Assembly: GCF_043633585.1 (NCBI RefSeq)
Contig: NZ_CP141832.1
Span: 2,046,001 to 2,110,000 of the forward strand
DNA: 64,000 nucleotides
Source: Lacrimispora sinapis
GTDB taxonomy: Bacteria; Bacillota; Clostridia; Lachnospirales; Lachnospiraceae
Reading direction: 5' to 3'
Below, piece after piece: positions 25,359 to 33,645 of the stretch (positions within the stretch are counted from its first letter, which is position 1; every line of letters begins with the position of its first letter). The notes under the pieces were generated by a model that was not told the origin of the DNA, did not search any database, and saw nothing but the letters and a program-made list of their open reading frames with translations. A program made the translations under genes and the position numbers.

Positions 25359-26171
25359 CTATTTTTTCCTTTTCTTATACGGGGATATGGTCCGTTCCAA
25401 TAAGACCATAAAATAAAAGCTTAAAATTCCAACGATTGCGCTTAAAAATACAATCTGCCAAAAAATATAAATGGTAGTGGCATGCTTTAAGGATTGGGAA
25501 AGCGCGGTCCCAAGTCCGGCTCCTCCCTGCAAGGTATCAACAAGAATCGCCGCTGTGATCGCCATGGGTGCCGATATTTTTAAACCGGTAAAAAAATACG
25601 GCAGAGCAGACGGAATCAATAACTTTTGGTATACCTGGTATTTACTGGCCGCCAGGGAATACATCAGCTCATGCTTTTCCTTGGAAACGGATTTAAAACC
25701 GGCCAGCGTGTTAGTGGCGACCGGATAAAAGGTCAGGATTGCAGCTATGATGATCCGGCTTTTGTTAATGTCTTTTGTAATGGCAAGAACGATGGGCGCC
25801 ATACCAAGGATAGGAATCATCTGTATCATCATCAGATAAGGAAACAGGATCTTTTCAACCGGTAAAAACAAGTTCATGAAAAGTGCCAGTAAAAATCCGA
25901 CTCCCGCTCCAATGACAAAGCCGATTCCTGCCCGGAGAAAGGTAATACCCGCATTGCCAAGTACCATTTCAAATGCGGTCTGGGTCCCGTTTACCTTATT
26001 GGTTTCAAATACAGATCCCAAAATCTGATACAGGTGAGGCAGCACATTCTCCGGTGAGCGTTTCGTTCCTTCTATTATGGTGGCCCCTGTCTCCCAAAGG
26101 ATTATAAGGCCGATCACCCACACAATGGTTACCATGTACTTGGAAGATAGTATTTTTTTGACTGAAATCAT
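25359..26171 (-). CDS. ABC transporter permease (SsuC/TauC family), first copy
   Basis: About 270 residues, five to six membrane segments, with the coupling loop MYSLAASKYQVYQKLLIPSA. The start at 26171 is preferred because GAGGGGG is correctly spaced; an ATG two codons earlier overlaps the ATPase stop (ATGA). Overlap with the ATPase gene indicates tight co-expression. It pairs with the permease at 24535-25344. Confidence 0.87.
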   Translation of the reverse strand: MISVKKILSSKYMVTIVWVIGLIILWETGATIIEGTKRSPENVLPHLYQILGSVFETNKVNGTQTAFEMVLGNAGITFLRAGIGFVIGAGVGFLLALFMNLFLPVEKILFPYLMMIQMIPILGMAPIVLAITKDINKSRIIIAAILTFYPVATNTLAGFKSVSKEKHELMYSLAASKYQVYQKLLIPSALPYFFTGLKISAPMAITAAILVDTLQGGAGLGTALSQSLKHATTIYIFWQIVFLSAIVGILSFYFMVLLERTISPYKKRKK

Positions 26172-26173
26172 AC

Positions 26174-27001
26174 TCATACCCCCTCAAAGCTGTTTCTTAC
26201 CTTGGATACCAAAGCGTTAAATTCCTGGGTCTCCTTCATCTCAATGGGTCTTGGTCTTGGAAGATCAATGTCCACCACGGCGGATACGCGGCCCGGATGA
26301 GGGGAAAGCACTACCACCCGGTCTGACAGATACACGGCTTCCTGAATGTTATGGGTAACAAAAAGGATGGTTTTATTGGTTTTCTGCCAAATGCGTAAAA
26401 GGTCCTCATGAAGCTTTTCTTTTGTAAATTCATCCAAAGCGGAAAACGGCTCATCCATCAAAAGAATCTCCGGACGGATGGCCAAAGCTCTCGCAATATT
26501 TACTCTCTGCTGCATCCCTCCGCTCAGCTCATGAGGGTATTTTTCTCCGAACTCCATTAGCCCTACCAGCTCCAGCATTTTTGTAACTCTTGCCGTCCGG
26601 TCCTTCTTCTGCATACCGAGAAGCTCCATGGGCATACAAACATTCCTTCTTACCGTTCTCCATTCATAAAGCACCGGTGACTGGAACACGATTCCGTATT
26701 TCTTTTGCAGGCGGATCTCTCTTGGTGATAAGCCACGAACGGAAATGGTTCCTGACGTCTTTTCCTGTAAATCGGCAATGGTTCGGAGCAAGGTCGTTTT
26801 TCCGCATCCGGAAGGTCCCAGAAGAGAAATAAATTCTCCCTGCTTAATCTCCAAATTTACATTAGACAATGCCACAATGGGTTCACCGCCGTTTTTGTCA
26901 GGGAATTTGACACTTAGATTTTCAATTTTTATTTCAGTTTCTCTTGGGAGTGATGCATCTCTTTCTTTAAATTCTTCGTCTATGATCTCTACGTTCACCA
27001 T
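26174..27001 (-). CDS. ABC transporter ATP-binding protein (SsuB/TauB family)
   Basis: A 275-residue ATPase with Walker A GPSGCGKTTLL, Q-loop FQSPVLYEW, signature LSGGMQQRVNIARAL, Walker B ILLMDEPFSALDE and H-loop FVTHNIQEA. All catalytic residues are present. It energises the two permeases that follow. A hairpin at 27024-27053 lies between this gene and the upstream alcohol dehydrogenase gene and may set different expression levels. Confidence 0.92.
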   Translation of the reverse strand: MVNVEIIDEEFKERDASLPRETEIKIENLSVKFPDKNGGEPIVALSNVNLEIKQGEFISLLGPSGCGKTTLLRTIADLQEKTSGTISVRGLSPREIRLQKKYGIVFQSPVLYEWRTVRRNVCMPMELLGMQKKDRTARVTKMLELVGLMEFGEKYPHELSGGMQQRVNIARALAIRPEILLMDEPFSALDEFTKEKLHEDLLRIWQKTNKTILFVTHNIQEAVYLSDRVVVLSPHPGRVSAVVDIDLPRPRPIEMKETQEFNALVSKVRNSFEGV

Positions 27002-27023
27002 TAATGTCCTCCTTCTGCAAACA

Positions 27024-27053
27024 AGGGCGTAAAGCTTTCGCCTTACGCCCTTG
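27024..27053. terminator. intercistronic hairpin inside the pyrimidine operon
   Basis: AAGGGCGTAA / TTACGCCCTT, a perfect 10-bp stem. The T tract on either side is weak, so it is more likely a processing or partial termination element than a full terminator. Confidence 0.45.
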
Positions 27054-27087
27054 TAAGTATCTTTCTGTTGGTAGGAAGTTTCATGAT

Positions 27088-28239
27088 TTAAAACAATCTA
27101 CTGTAAATTTTCAATAAATCTTCTTTGGAAATCTCTTTTCTTGTATTGGAAGGACTTCCGCTGGCCATGGCATCCTCTGCCATCTTCTCTGAAACCGTTT
27201 CAAATTCTTCTTTTTGTATCCCATAATCTTTCAGGGTGGGGATCTCACATTGGATGCAAAGCTTTTTTAATGCTTTAAAAAAGGCTTCACACGCTTCTTT
27301 TTCCTCCGTTTCTTCCGTGGCTGCGCCGATGGCTCTTGCCATGTCGGCAAATCTGCCGTAACAGCCATCCGCCACATAAGACAGACATTCCGTGATCAGC
27401 ATGGCATTTGAGATGCCATGAGGGATATGAAATAAGGCTCCGATTGGCCGGCTCATTCCATGGACAAGGGTAACTGAGGCATTATTGATACAGACACCTG
27501 CTTCAAATGCGGCAATGGACATCTCCTCTCTTGCTTTTTTATGAGTTCCATCTTCATAAGCAAGAGGCAGATACCGAAAGATACGCTTAATTGCAGATAA
27601 AGCATAAACATCGGTCAGGACATTTGCCTTTTTGGAGATATAAGATTCCACCGCGTGAGTTAATGCATCCATCCCGGTTGCTGCCGTAATGCTTTTTGGC
27701 GCTGTCACCGTAAACTCCGGATCAATGATGGCGATCTCAGGAAGTAAATCATCGCCTTTTAACAGCATCTTCACCCCTTTTTTGGTATCCGTTATCACCG
27801 TAAACCTGGTTGTCTCTGAGCCGGTCCCGGCAGTTGTGGGTATCAGCACCAGCGGCGGGAAATTTCCTTTTAACTCCACTCCCATATAATCTCCAAGGGT
27901 TCCATTTAACGTTGCCATTGCACCGATTGCTTTGGCACTATCCAGGGGACTTCCGCCGCCGATTCCAATCAAAAAATCACATCCGGATTCTTGATACGCC
28001 TTTACTCCGGCAAGAATCATTTCATCGGTCGGTTCCCCTGTTATGTCGTTAAACACCTTATAACTGATATTCCACCGGTCAAGATAACAGGTAAGCAAAG
28101 ACACGGTCCCTATTTTTGTCACGATTTTTCCGGTTACGATAAACGCCTTTTTTCCTAATCCCTTGATTGCATTTTCACTGCTTTCTAATGCTTTTTCTCC
28201 AAAAATAGTCCGTCCCGGTAACGTAAATTGAGCTGCCAT
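27088..28239 (-). CDS. iron-containing alcohol dehydrogenase (candidate malonic semialdehyde reductase)
   Basis: A 383-residue group III alcohol dehydrogenase. NAD(P) motif GIGGGSPLDSAKAIG near residue 95 and Fe-ligand region HAVESY, then HGMSRPIGALFHIPHG. In an extended reductive pyrimidine pathway described in bacteria, beta-alanine is transaminated to malonic semialdehyde, which an Fe-type dehydrogenase (PydE) reduces to 3-hydroxypropionate. Being directly after an aminotransferase in a pyrimidine operon, this gene fits that role (inference). The start at 28239 follows GGTGAGGGG; a frame extension of 15 codons overlaps the aminotransferase gene. Confidence 0.87.
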   Translation of the reverse strand: MAAQFTLPGRTIFGEKALESSENAIKGLGKKAFIVTGKIVTKIGTVSLLTCYLDRWNISYKVFNDITGEPTDEMILAGVKAYQESGCDFLIGIGGGSPLDSAKAIGAMATLNGTLGDYMGVELKGNFPPLVLIPTTAGTGSETTRFTVITDTKKGVKMLLKGDDLLPEIAIIDPEFTVTAPKSITAATGMDALTHAVESYISKKANVLTDVYALSAIKRIFRYLPLAYEDGTHKKAREEMSIAAFEAGVCINNASVTLVHGMSRPIGALFHIPHGISNAMLITECLSYVADGCYGRFADMARAIGAATEETEEKEACEAFFKALKKLCIQCEIPTLKDYGIQKEEFETVSEKMAEDAMASGSPSNTRKEISKEDLLKIYSRLF

Positions 28240-28261
28240 AGTTCCCCTCACCTTCCTTCCA

Positions 28262-29587
28262 TTATAAAAACTCTCGGTCAACAATTGTAAGCACTTCTTC
28301 TACCTTCTCCAGCTCTTCTTCCAGCTGCTCCTTTGTAATGATCAGTGGCGGTGCAATTAAAATCATGTTCTCATGGGTATAAGTCATGAACTTCCGTTGT
28401 TTTAAAAGTCCGGTTATTTTCCCCATAATCCCTTCCGGATCCTTGCCGTATGGCACCAAAGCCTCCTTTGTCTCTTTGCTTTTCACAAGTTCAATGGCTG
28501 AAAATAAACCAATATAGCGTACATCACCGACACATGGGTGATTCATTTTCATTTCTTCCAGCTTTTCGCCCAAAACCTGACCGACCTCATTTACATTGCC
28601 TAAGATATCCGCTTCTTCATAATAATTGACACAGGCAACTCCTGCTGCACAGGATAAGGGGTGGCCGCTGTATGTAAGTCCGCAGGATAATAAGTGATCA
28701 TCGAAATATGCGGCAATCTCTTTGCTCACCACCACTCCGCCAAGGGGAACATAGCCGCAGGTAACACCTTTGGCAAACGTTACAATGTCCGGTTTGATAT
28801 CAAAATGTTCAAAGGCAAACATTTTTCCGGTTCGGCACCAGCCGGTCATCACTTCATCGCATATCATCAAAATTCCATATTTATCGCAAAGTGCCCGAAC
28901 CCCAGGCATATATCCTTTTGGCGGGATGAGGATCCCGTTGGACCCTGTAATCGTCTCCATTACAATGGCGGCAATGCTGTTTGGCCCTTCATACTGAATC
29001 TGTTCTTCCAATTTGGCCAGGTAATACTTGGAGGCCGCCTCCTCCGACTCAAATTCAACGGCTTCTCTGTAAACATAAGGGTCAAAAAACTTTACAAAAC
29101 CAGGAACTCCCGGCTCCAGAGCATATCTTCTCGGCTCTCCTGTTAAGTTGCCGGCTCCAAAGGAGGAACCGTGATAACTCCTGTAGCGGCTGAAGATTTT
29201 ATTCTTACCGGTAAACATTCTGGCAATTTTTACGGCGTTTTCATTGGATTCTGCTCCTGCGTTGGTAAAGAATACTTTTCCCATGGTATCGGGCATTAAA
29301 TCAATGATTTTTTTTGCCAGAAGGGCTCTTGACTCTGCCCCATAGGACGGTCCCACGAAACAAAACCGGTCTACCTGATCCTTAATGGCCTGATTGATAG
29401 CCTGATTTCCAAAACCAAGATTCATATTGACAAGCTGGGAGGACATATCACTGTACCGGTTTCCTTCGTAATCCCAAAAGTAAATCCCTTCTCCCTTCTC
29501 TACCGGAATGGGATTAATGTTTTTCTGCCTGCTCCAGGATTGTAAGTTGTATTCCAATAATGTGCTTTTAATCTCTTCACCCTTCAT
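28262..29587 (-). CDS. class III aminotransferase (candidate beta-alanine aminotransferase)
   Basis: A 441-residue PLP enzyme. PLP lysine in TFAKGVTCGYVPLGG, GAESNENAVKIARM phosphate-binding loop and ICDEVMTGWCRTG with the cofactor Asp. Fold and length match omega-amino-acid:pyruvate or 2-oxoglutarate aminotransferases. In the operon it would take the amino group of beta-alanine (or 3-aminoisobutyrate) and give malonic semialdehyde, the PydD step (context inference). First gene of the nine-gene operon, with ribosome site GTAGGAGGAAAAGAAC. Confidence 0.88.
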   Translation of the reverse strand: MKGEEIKSTLLEYNLQSWSRQKNINPIPVEKGEGIYFWDYEGNRYSDMSSQLVNMNLGFGNQAINQAIKDQVDRFCFVGPSYGAESRALLAKKIIDLMPDTMGKVFFTNAGAESNENAVKIARMFTGKNKIFSRYRSYHGSSFGAGNLTGEPRRYALEPGVPGFVKFFDPYVYREAVEFESEEAASKYYLAKLEEQIQYEGPNSIAAIVMETITGSNGILIPPKGYMPGVRALCDKYGILMICDEVMTGWCRTGKMFAFEHFDIKPDIVTFAKGVTCGYVPLGGVVVSKEIAAYFDDHLLSCGLTYSGHPLSCAAGVACVNYYEEADILGNVNEVGQVLGEKLEEMKMNHPCVGDVRYIGLFSAIELVKSKETKEALVPYGKDPEGIMGKITGLLKQRKFMTYTHENMILIAPPLIITKEQLEEELEKVEEVLTIVDREFL

Positions 29588-29608
29588 GTTCTTTTCCTCC
29601 TACAAAAA

Positions 29609-29646
29609 AAGCAGCGGACCGATGGCTATGGTAGCATCGTCGCTGC
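29609..29646 (-). terminator. terminator-like hairpin in the leader of the pyrimidine operon
   Basis: On the minus strand GCAGCG-CGATG / CATCG-CGCTGC followed by seven T, ending only about 8 bp before the aminotransferase ribosome site. It ends transcripts from pucR, or acts as an attenuator for the operon. Confidence 0.6.
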
Positions 29647-29692
29647 ATTCGTTATGTTACGATATATTTTCTTCTGTTTTTGATATGGTAGT

Positions 29693-29723
29693 ATTATAAG
29701 CACAGTCAAACCGGGATGGCAAC
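29693..29723 (-). promoter_or_regulatory. candidate promoter of the pyrimidine operon
   Basis: TATAAT on the minus strand at about 29698-29693 with TTGCCA 18 bp upstream. A start here would place the terminator-like hairpin inside the leader. Confidence 0.4.
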
Positions 29724-29744
29724 CAACAAGTGAACAAAGATATT

Positions 29745-29758
29745 TGTGCAGTTGCACA
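29745..29758. promoter_or_regulatory. inverted repeat, candidate PucR operator
   Basis: Perfect palindromic arms TGTGCA-GT-TGCACA, about 20-25 bp upstream of the candidate -35. Position and symmetry fit a regulator site; that PucR binds it is a guess. Confidence 0.35.
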
Positions 29759-29775
29759 GACATTCTGCCTTGAGA

Positions 29776-30936
29776 TCAAATAATGTCCTGGATATAAAAG
29801 CCTAAATATAACTTCACCTTGTCTTCCAGTTCCATGGGATTTAAACCGGTAATCATTTCGATTTTCTTTAATTGATTCGTCACTGTATTCCGGTGGATAT
29901 ACATTTTTTCCGATACCAGCTGAAGACTTCCGTTATTTTCCAGATAGGTTTTTAACAGGGAAACCAGATCCGTTTTATTTTCTCTGTCATAATGCTCCAA
30001 TCCCCCAATGGTATCATCGTAAAAACTCCTTAATACTGATTTTTCTTTTACCGAATATAAGATTTTATAAACACCTAAATGGTCATAAAAAAGGGCCATT
30101 TCCTTTCGCTTTTCCGCCATTTCCATGGCGGCTATGGATCGTTGGAAGTTCTGTTCCTGATTATAGATCCCCGGCTGGTTGGAGCTGATCCCCAGATGGA
30201 TCAGGGTTTCGTATTTTTCTTTTTTCACATACTCTAAAAAGTCCTTTACAAAACTTTCTATTTCCTCATCGGTATAATCCACCAGTACAAATACCATATT
30301 CTCTTTATACGTGAAAGAAATAAACAATTCATGGATTTTTCTGGCAGTTTTTTCTGCATATACGGTAAACTTATCCATATATTCTTCAGAATCCGGACTT
30401 CCATTCCGACCGGTCATCAGGCTGATAAAGCAAAATGTGTCACTTCTTTTATAGCCGTTACGCTCCATCTGCAAAATCTGAGATTCCAGATCACCAACGT
30501 TAAATATGATATTCTTAATGGTGGTTGCCATACTGTTTTCCACGTTGTCATTTACCATAATCCGGCGGCAGAAATCTCTGGTCATATCCACCATCCGCGT
30601 CTCCCAGGGTATGGTAAACAACGGCATATTGACTTCATCGCAGTAATCTGCTACTTCTTTTGGAATTTCTTTTGTATGAGGTCCCAGATTTACAACAAAC
30701 GCACTGACCCCGGAGGCATTCAGCTTTTTTGCAAAATCCAAAAGCCAGTGCTCGGATTTGTTTAAAATTCCGGCTGTAAATACCAGTTCGTAACCATGGA
30801 GAAAGGGGCTGACCGCATCATCTTCAATGATATGAACCCATTGCACCAGGTTATTCATTCCATTCCTTCCGGCAACCAATTCCATCTTATATAAGAAATA
30901 TGCATTTTTTACTAACTTTTTTACGACAATTGCCAT
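29776..30936 (-). CDS. PucR-family transcriptional regulator
   Basis: A 386-residue regulator. N-terminal PucR_1-type domain (residues about 5-125; MNNLVQWVHIIEDD, GYELVFTAG), a central degenerate GGDEF-like part, and a C-terminal helix-turn-helix of the HTH_30 type (LVSEKMYIHRNTVTNQLKKI). B. subtilis PucR controls purine catabolism; relatives control nitrogen-source pathways. Placement directly upstream of, and parallel to, the pyrimidine operon makes it the likely activator. The start at 30936 follows AGAAGGAGG; the frame extends 36 codons upstream without a ribosome site. Confidence 0.87.
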   Translation of the reverse strand: MAIVVKKLVKNAYFLYKMELVAGRNGMNNLVQWVHIIEDDAVSPFLHGYELVFTAGILNKSEHWLLDFAKKLNASGVSAFVVNLGPHTKEIPKEVADYCDEVNMPLFTIPWETRMVDMTRDFCRRIMVNDNVENSMATTIKNIIFNVGDLESQILQMERNGYKRSDTFCFISLMTGRNGSPDSEEYMDKFTVYAEKTARKIHELFISFTYKENMVFVLVDYTDEEIESFVKDFLEYVKKEKYETLIHLGISSNQPGIYNQEQNFQRSIAAMEMAEKRKEMALFYDHLGVYKILYSVKEKSVLRSFYDDTIGGLEHYDRENKTDLVSLLKTYLENNGSLQLVSEKMYIHRNTVTNQLKKIEMITGLNPMELEDKVKLYLGFYIQDII

Positions 30937-31070
30937 AGAAAACCTCCTTCTGGAGTTAAATTTAATGGAAGAAAAAAACAGGGATAAAAGAATGAGGGAC
31001 TTAATCCTGTAGAACCCAAGATCAAATCCCATTTTTCCATCCAAAGAATTTTACTGGTTGAATCTGATCG

Positions 31071-33206
31071 TTACTCAAAATCCTTTGCCGGAACAAAGTC
31101 GATGGTACGCAAAAGCTTATCCGTATTCTCAACAATGACCCGGATAGGCTGTCCCAGCTTATAAGTCTTTCTTGTCATCTCTCCCACCAGCTCATAGTGC
31201 TCTTCATCAAAAATATAATAATCGTCCTGAAGCTGATTGATATGGATCAGACCTTCCACCGTATTGGGAAGCTCCACATAAAGTCCCCAGTTTGTCACAC
31301 CGGAGATCACTCCATCAAAGGCTTCTCCAATATATTTCGACATATATTCGCATTTTTTAAGCTTAATCGTTTCTCTTTCTGCCTCATCCGCTCTTCTCTC
31401 CATCGCAGAACACTGAACGGACACCTGACCTAAAATCTTATCATAGTGGCTGATCCTCTTATCGCTTAAGCCGGCTCTTAAATTCTCTTTGATGATCCGG
31501 TGGATCTGCAGATCCGGATATCTTCGGATGGGAGACGTAAAATGCGTATAATACTTGGCAGCCAGTCCGAAATGTCCGGTATTTGTCACGGTATATTTTG
31601 CCTGCTTCATGGACCGGAGAGCCAAACGGCTGATCAAAGCCTCTTCCGGCGTATCCTCCGCATTGGCAAGGAGCTTTTGAACCTCTTTGGGATACACATC
31701 CCCGTTGTGTAACCGGATGGAATAACCAAAGTTATTGATCAGGGTCGCCAGGCTCTTCATTTTTTCCGGGTCCGGGTTGTCATGGGTCCGGTACAGGAAC
31801 GGAATTTCCTGCCAGAAGTAGTCTTCCGCCACGGTCTCATTGGCCATCAGCATAAAATCTTCAATGATCTTTGTTGCGGCATTACGGTCATAAGGTCTGA
31901 TTTCCAGTGGTTTTCCCCGTTCATCGAGAATGACTTTTGTCTCCGGGAAATCAAAGTCAATGGACCCTCTTTTCTTCCTTTTCTCCCGAAGAATATCCGC
32001 CAGCTCTTTCATCTGTAAAAACATAGGAACAAATGCTTCATATTCTTTCATTACCGCTTCATCCCGGTCCGTTACAATTGCATTCACTGCGGTGTAGGTC
32101 ATTCTGCGGTCCACATTGATCACAGTTTCTGCGATTCTGTGACCAATGACATCTCCTGTTTCATCAATGTCCATGATGCAGCTGAGTGCCAGACGGTCTT
32201 CTCCCTGGTTTAAGGAGCAGATTCCATTTGACAGTTTATGAGGCAGCATGGGAATGACCCTGTCTACAAGGTACACACTGGTCCCCCGCTTTAACGCCTC
32301 TTCATCAAGGGGACTGTATTCCGTCACGTAATTGGTCACATCGGCAATATGGACTCCCAATGTATAGACGCTGCCTTTCTTTGTTATGGTAATGGCATCA
32401 TCAAGATCCTTGGCATCTTCCCCATCAATGGTAACCGTCTGTAAATCACGCAGATCCAGCCGTCCCTGCATGTCCTTTCCATCCACATGGTCAGGAACTG
32501 CAGCCACCTGCTTCATGACGCTGTCCGGAAATTCTTCCGCCAGTCCATAGGCACGGACAATGGATAAAATATCTGTTCCGGGGTCATTGACATGTCCTAA
32601 TATTTCCGTAATAATGCCCTCCGGCTTACGTCCCGGTCCGCCGAAATCGGTGACTCTCACCACAACTTTATGGCCGTTGACTGCCCCCATATCTTTTCCC
32701 TGAGGCACAAACACGTCCTTTGAAAGCTTCTGGTTATCCGGGATCACAAATCCGAAATTCTTATTTTTTTGGTAGAAGCCGATGATCTCTTCATTGGCGT
32801 GTACCAATACCTTGACCACATGGCCTTCGGCTCTTTTCCCGTTGCCAGGTTTTGATTCTGCAGATATAAGCACCGTGTCTCCGTGAAGAGCGCCTCCTGT
32901 TTTTTCCTCCGGAATAAATACATCCTGATCCATTCCTTCTACCGAAACAAATCCAAAGCCTTTGGGATGCCCGCAAAAAATACCTGCCACAGACCCAAGC
33001 TCCGGTTTTCCATATTTGCCCTTTTGTGATATGCCGATCTTTCCTTCGGAAAGCAGAGCATCAAGCACTTCTTTTAACTCTTCTCTCTGCTCCTTTGGAA
33101 CGTCAAGGAGTATGGCGATCTCCTTTAATTTCATCGGCACATAGGCAGGGTCTTCAATCAGCTTTAAAAGCATGGCCTTCCGCTCTAATAATTGTTCTCC
33201 TGTCAT
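31071..33206 (-). CDS. rnr: ribonuclease R
   Basis: A 711-residue 3'-5' exoribonuclease: N-terminal winged helix (residues 1-65), cold-shock domains (70-220), RNB catalytic domain with IDGEDAKDLDDAI near residue 272 (catalytic aspartates) and a C-terminal S1 domain (VISGVTNWGLYVEL). It degrades structured RNA and works with SmpB/tmRNA in ribosome rescue. The start at 33206 follows AGAGAGG; longer in-frame starts lack a ribosome site and would overlap a terminator. Confidence 0.95.
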   Translation of the reverse strand: MTGEQLLERKAMLLKLIEDPAYVPMKLKEIAILLDVPKEQREELKEVLDALLSEGKIGISQKGKYGKPELGSVAGIFCGHPKGFGFVSVEGMDQDVFIPEEKTGGALHGDTVLISAESKPGNGKRAEGHVVKVLVHANEEIIGFYQKNKNFGFVIPDNQKLSKDVFVPQGKDMGAVNGHKVVVRVTDFGGPGRKPEGIITEILGHVNDPGTDILSIVRAYGLAEEFPDSVMKQVAAVPDHVDGKDMQGRLDLRDLQTVTIDGEDAKDLDDAITITKKGSVYTLGVHIADVTNYVTEYSPLDEEALKRGTSVYLVDRVIPMLPHKLSNGICSLNQGEDRLALSCIMDIDETGDVIGHRIAETVINVDRRMTYTAVNAIVTDRDEAVMKEYEAFVPMFLQMKELADILREKRKKRGSIDFDFPETKVILDERGKPLEIRPYDRNAATKIIEDFMLMANETVAEDYFWQEIPFLYRTHDNPDPEKMKSLATLINNFGYSIRLHNGDVYPKEVQKLLANAEDTPEEALISRLALRSMKQAKYTVTNTGHFGLAAKYYTHFTSPIRRYPDLQIHRIIKENLRAGLSDKRISHYDKILGQVSVQCSAMERRADEAERETIKLKKCEYMSKYIGEAFDGVISGVTNWGLYVELPNTVEGLIHINQLQDDYYIFDEEHYELVGEMTRKTYKLGQPIRVIVENTDKLLRTIDFVPAKDFE

Positions 33207-33288
33207 TGGATACCTCTCTTTACATTCTATATTTTTTCTAAGTCTTTTTGTCATTTTCTCTGCTATCATTACTTTATCCCATAATGTG

Positions 33289-33326
33289 AAAAAAACACCC
33301 TTGTTATCATGCCACAAGAGTGTTTA
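33289..33326 (-). terminator. secG terminator
   Basis: Minus-strand AAACACTCTTGT / AACAAGGGTGTTT hairpin followed by TTTTTTT, between secG and rnr. Confidence 0.75.
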
Positions 33327-33330
33327 ATCT

Positions 33331-33558
33331 TTACAGTATATTCAGTACCAATGATAAAACGAAAAAAAGGACTGCTCCGTACTTTGTAAATTTTTCAAGA
33401 TTTCCTTCCATGGAACGACCCTTGTTCTTGCCCCAGTAAGTATCTGCCATACCGCCGATGGCTCCAAGGCCCTGACTCTTTCCTTCCTGCAGCAGGATAA
33501 TCGCGGATAAAGCGATGCATATGATAACAAAAATGATTGATAATATAATCTTGATCAT
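33331..33558 (-). CDS. secG: preprotein translocase subunit SecG
   Basis: A 75-residue membrane protein with two transmembrane helices (residues 2-22 and 55-74) and the conserved cytoplasmic loop LLQEGKSQGLGAIGG. It assists SecYEG-driven protein export. The start at 33558 follows GGAGGTGGAAAC; the frame is open for 28 more codons without support. secG before rnr is a common Firmicutes order. Confidence 0.95.
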   Translation of the reverse strand: MIKIILSIIFVIICIALSAIILLQEGKSQGLGAIGGMADTYWGKNKGRSMEGNLEKFTKYGAVLFFVLSLVLNIL

Positions 33559-33645
33559 GTTTCCACCTCCTATAGTCAAACAAAAGATATCATACCATAA
33601 TTTTTCAGTAAATACAAGCCACTTTTGTTTTTTAGCCGTCACCGT

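Noticed and set aside
28694..29146. 150-codon plus-strand frame inside the aminotransferase gene
   Set aside because: Antisense shadow with no ribosome site; the aminotransferase frame has the PLP lysine and all family motifs.
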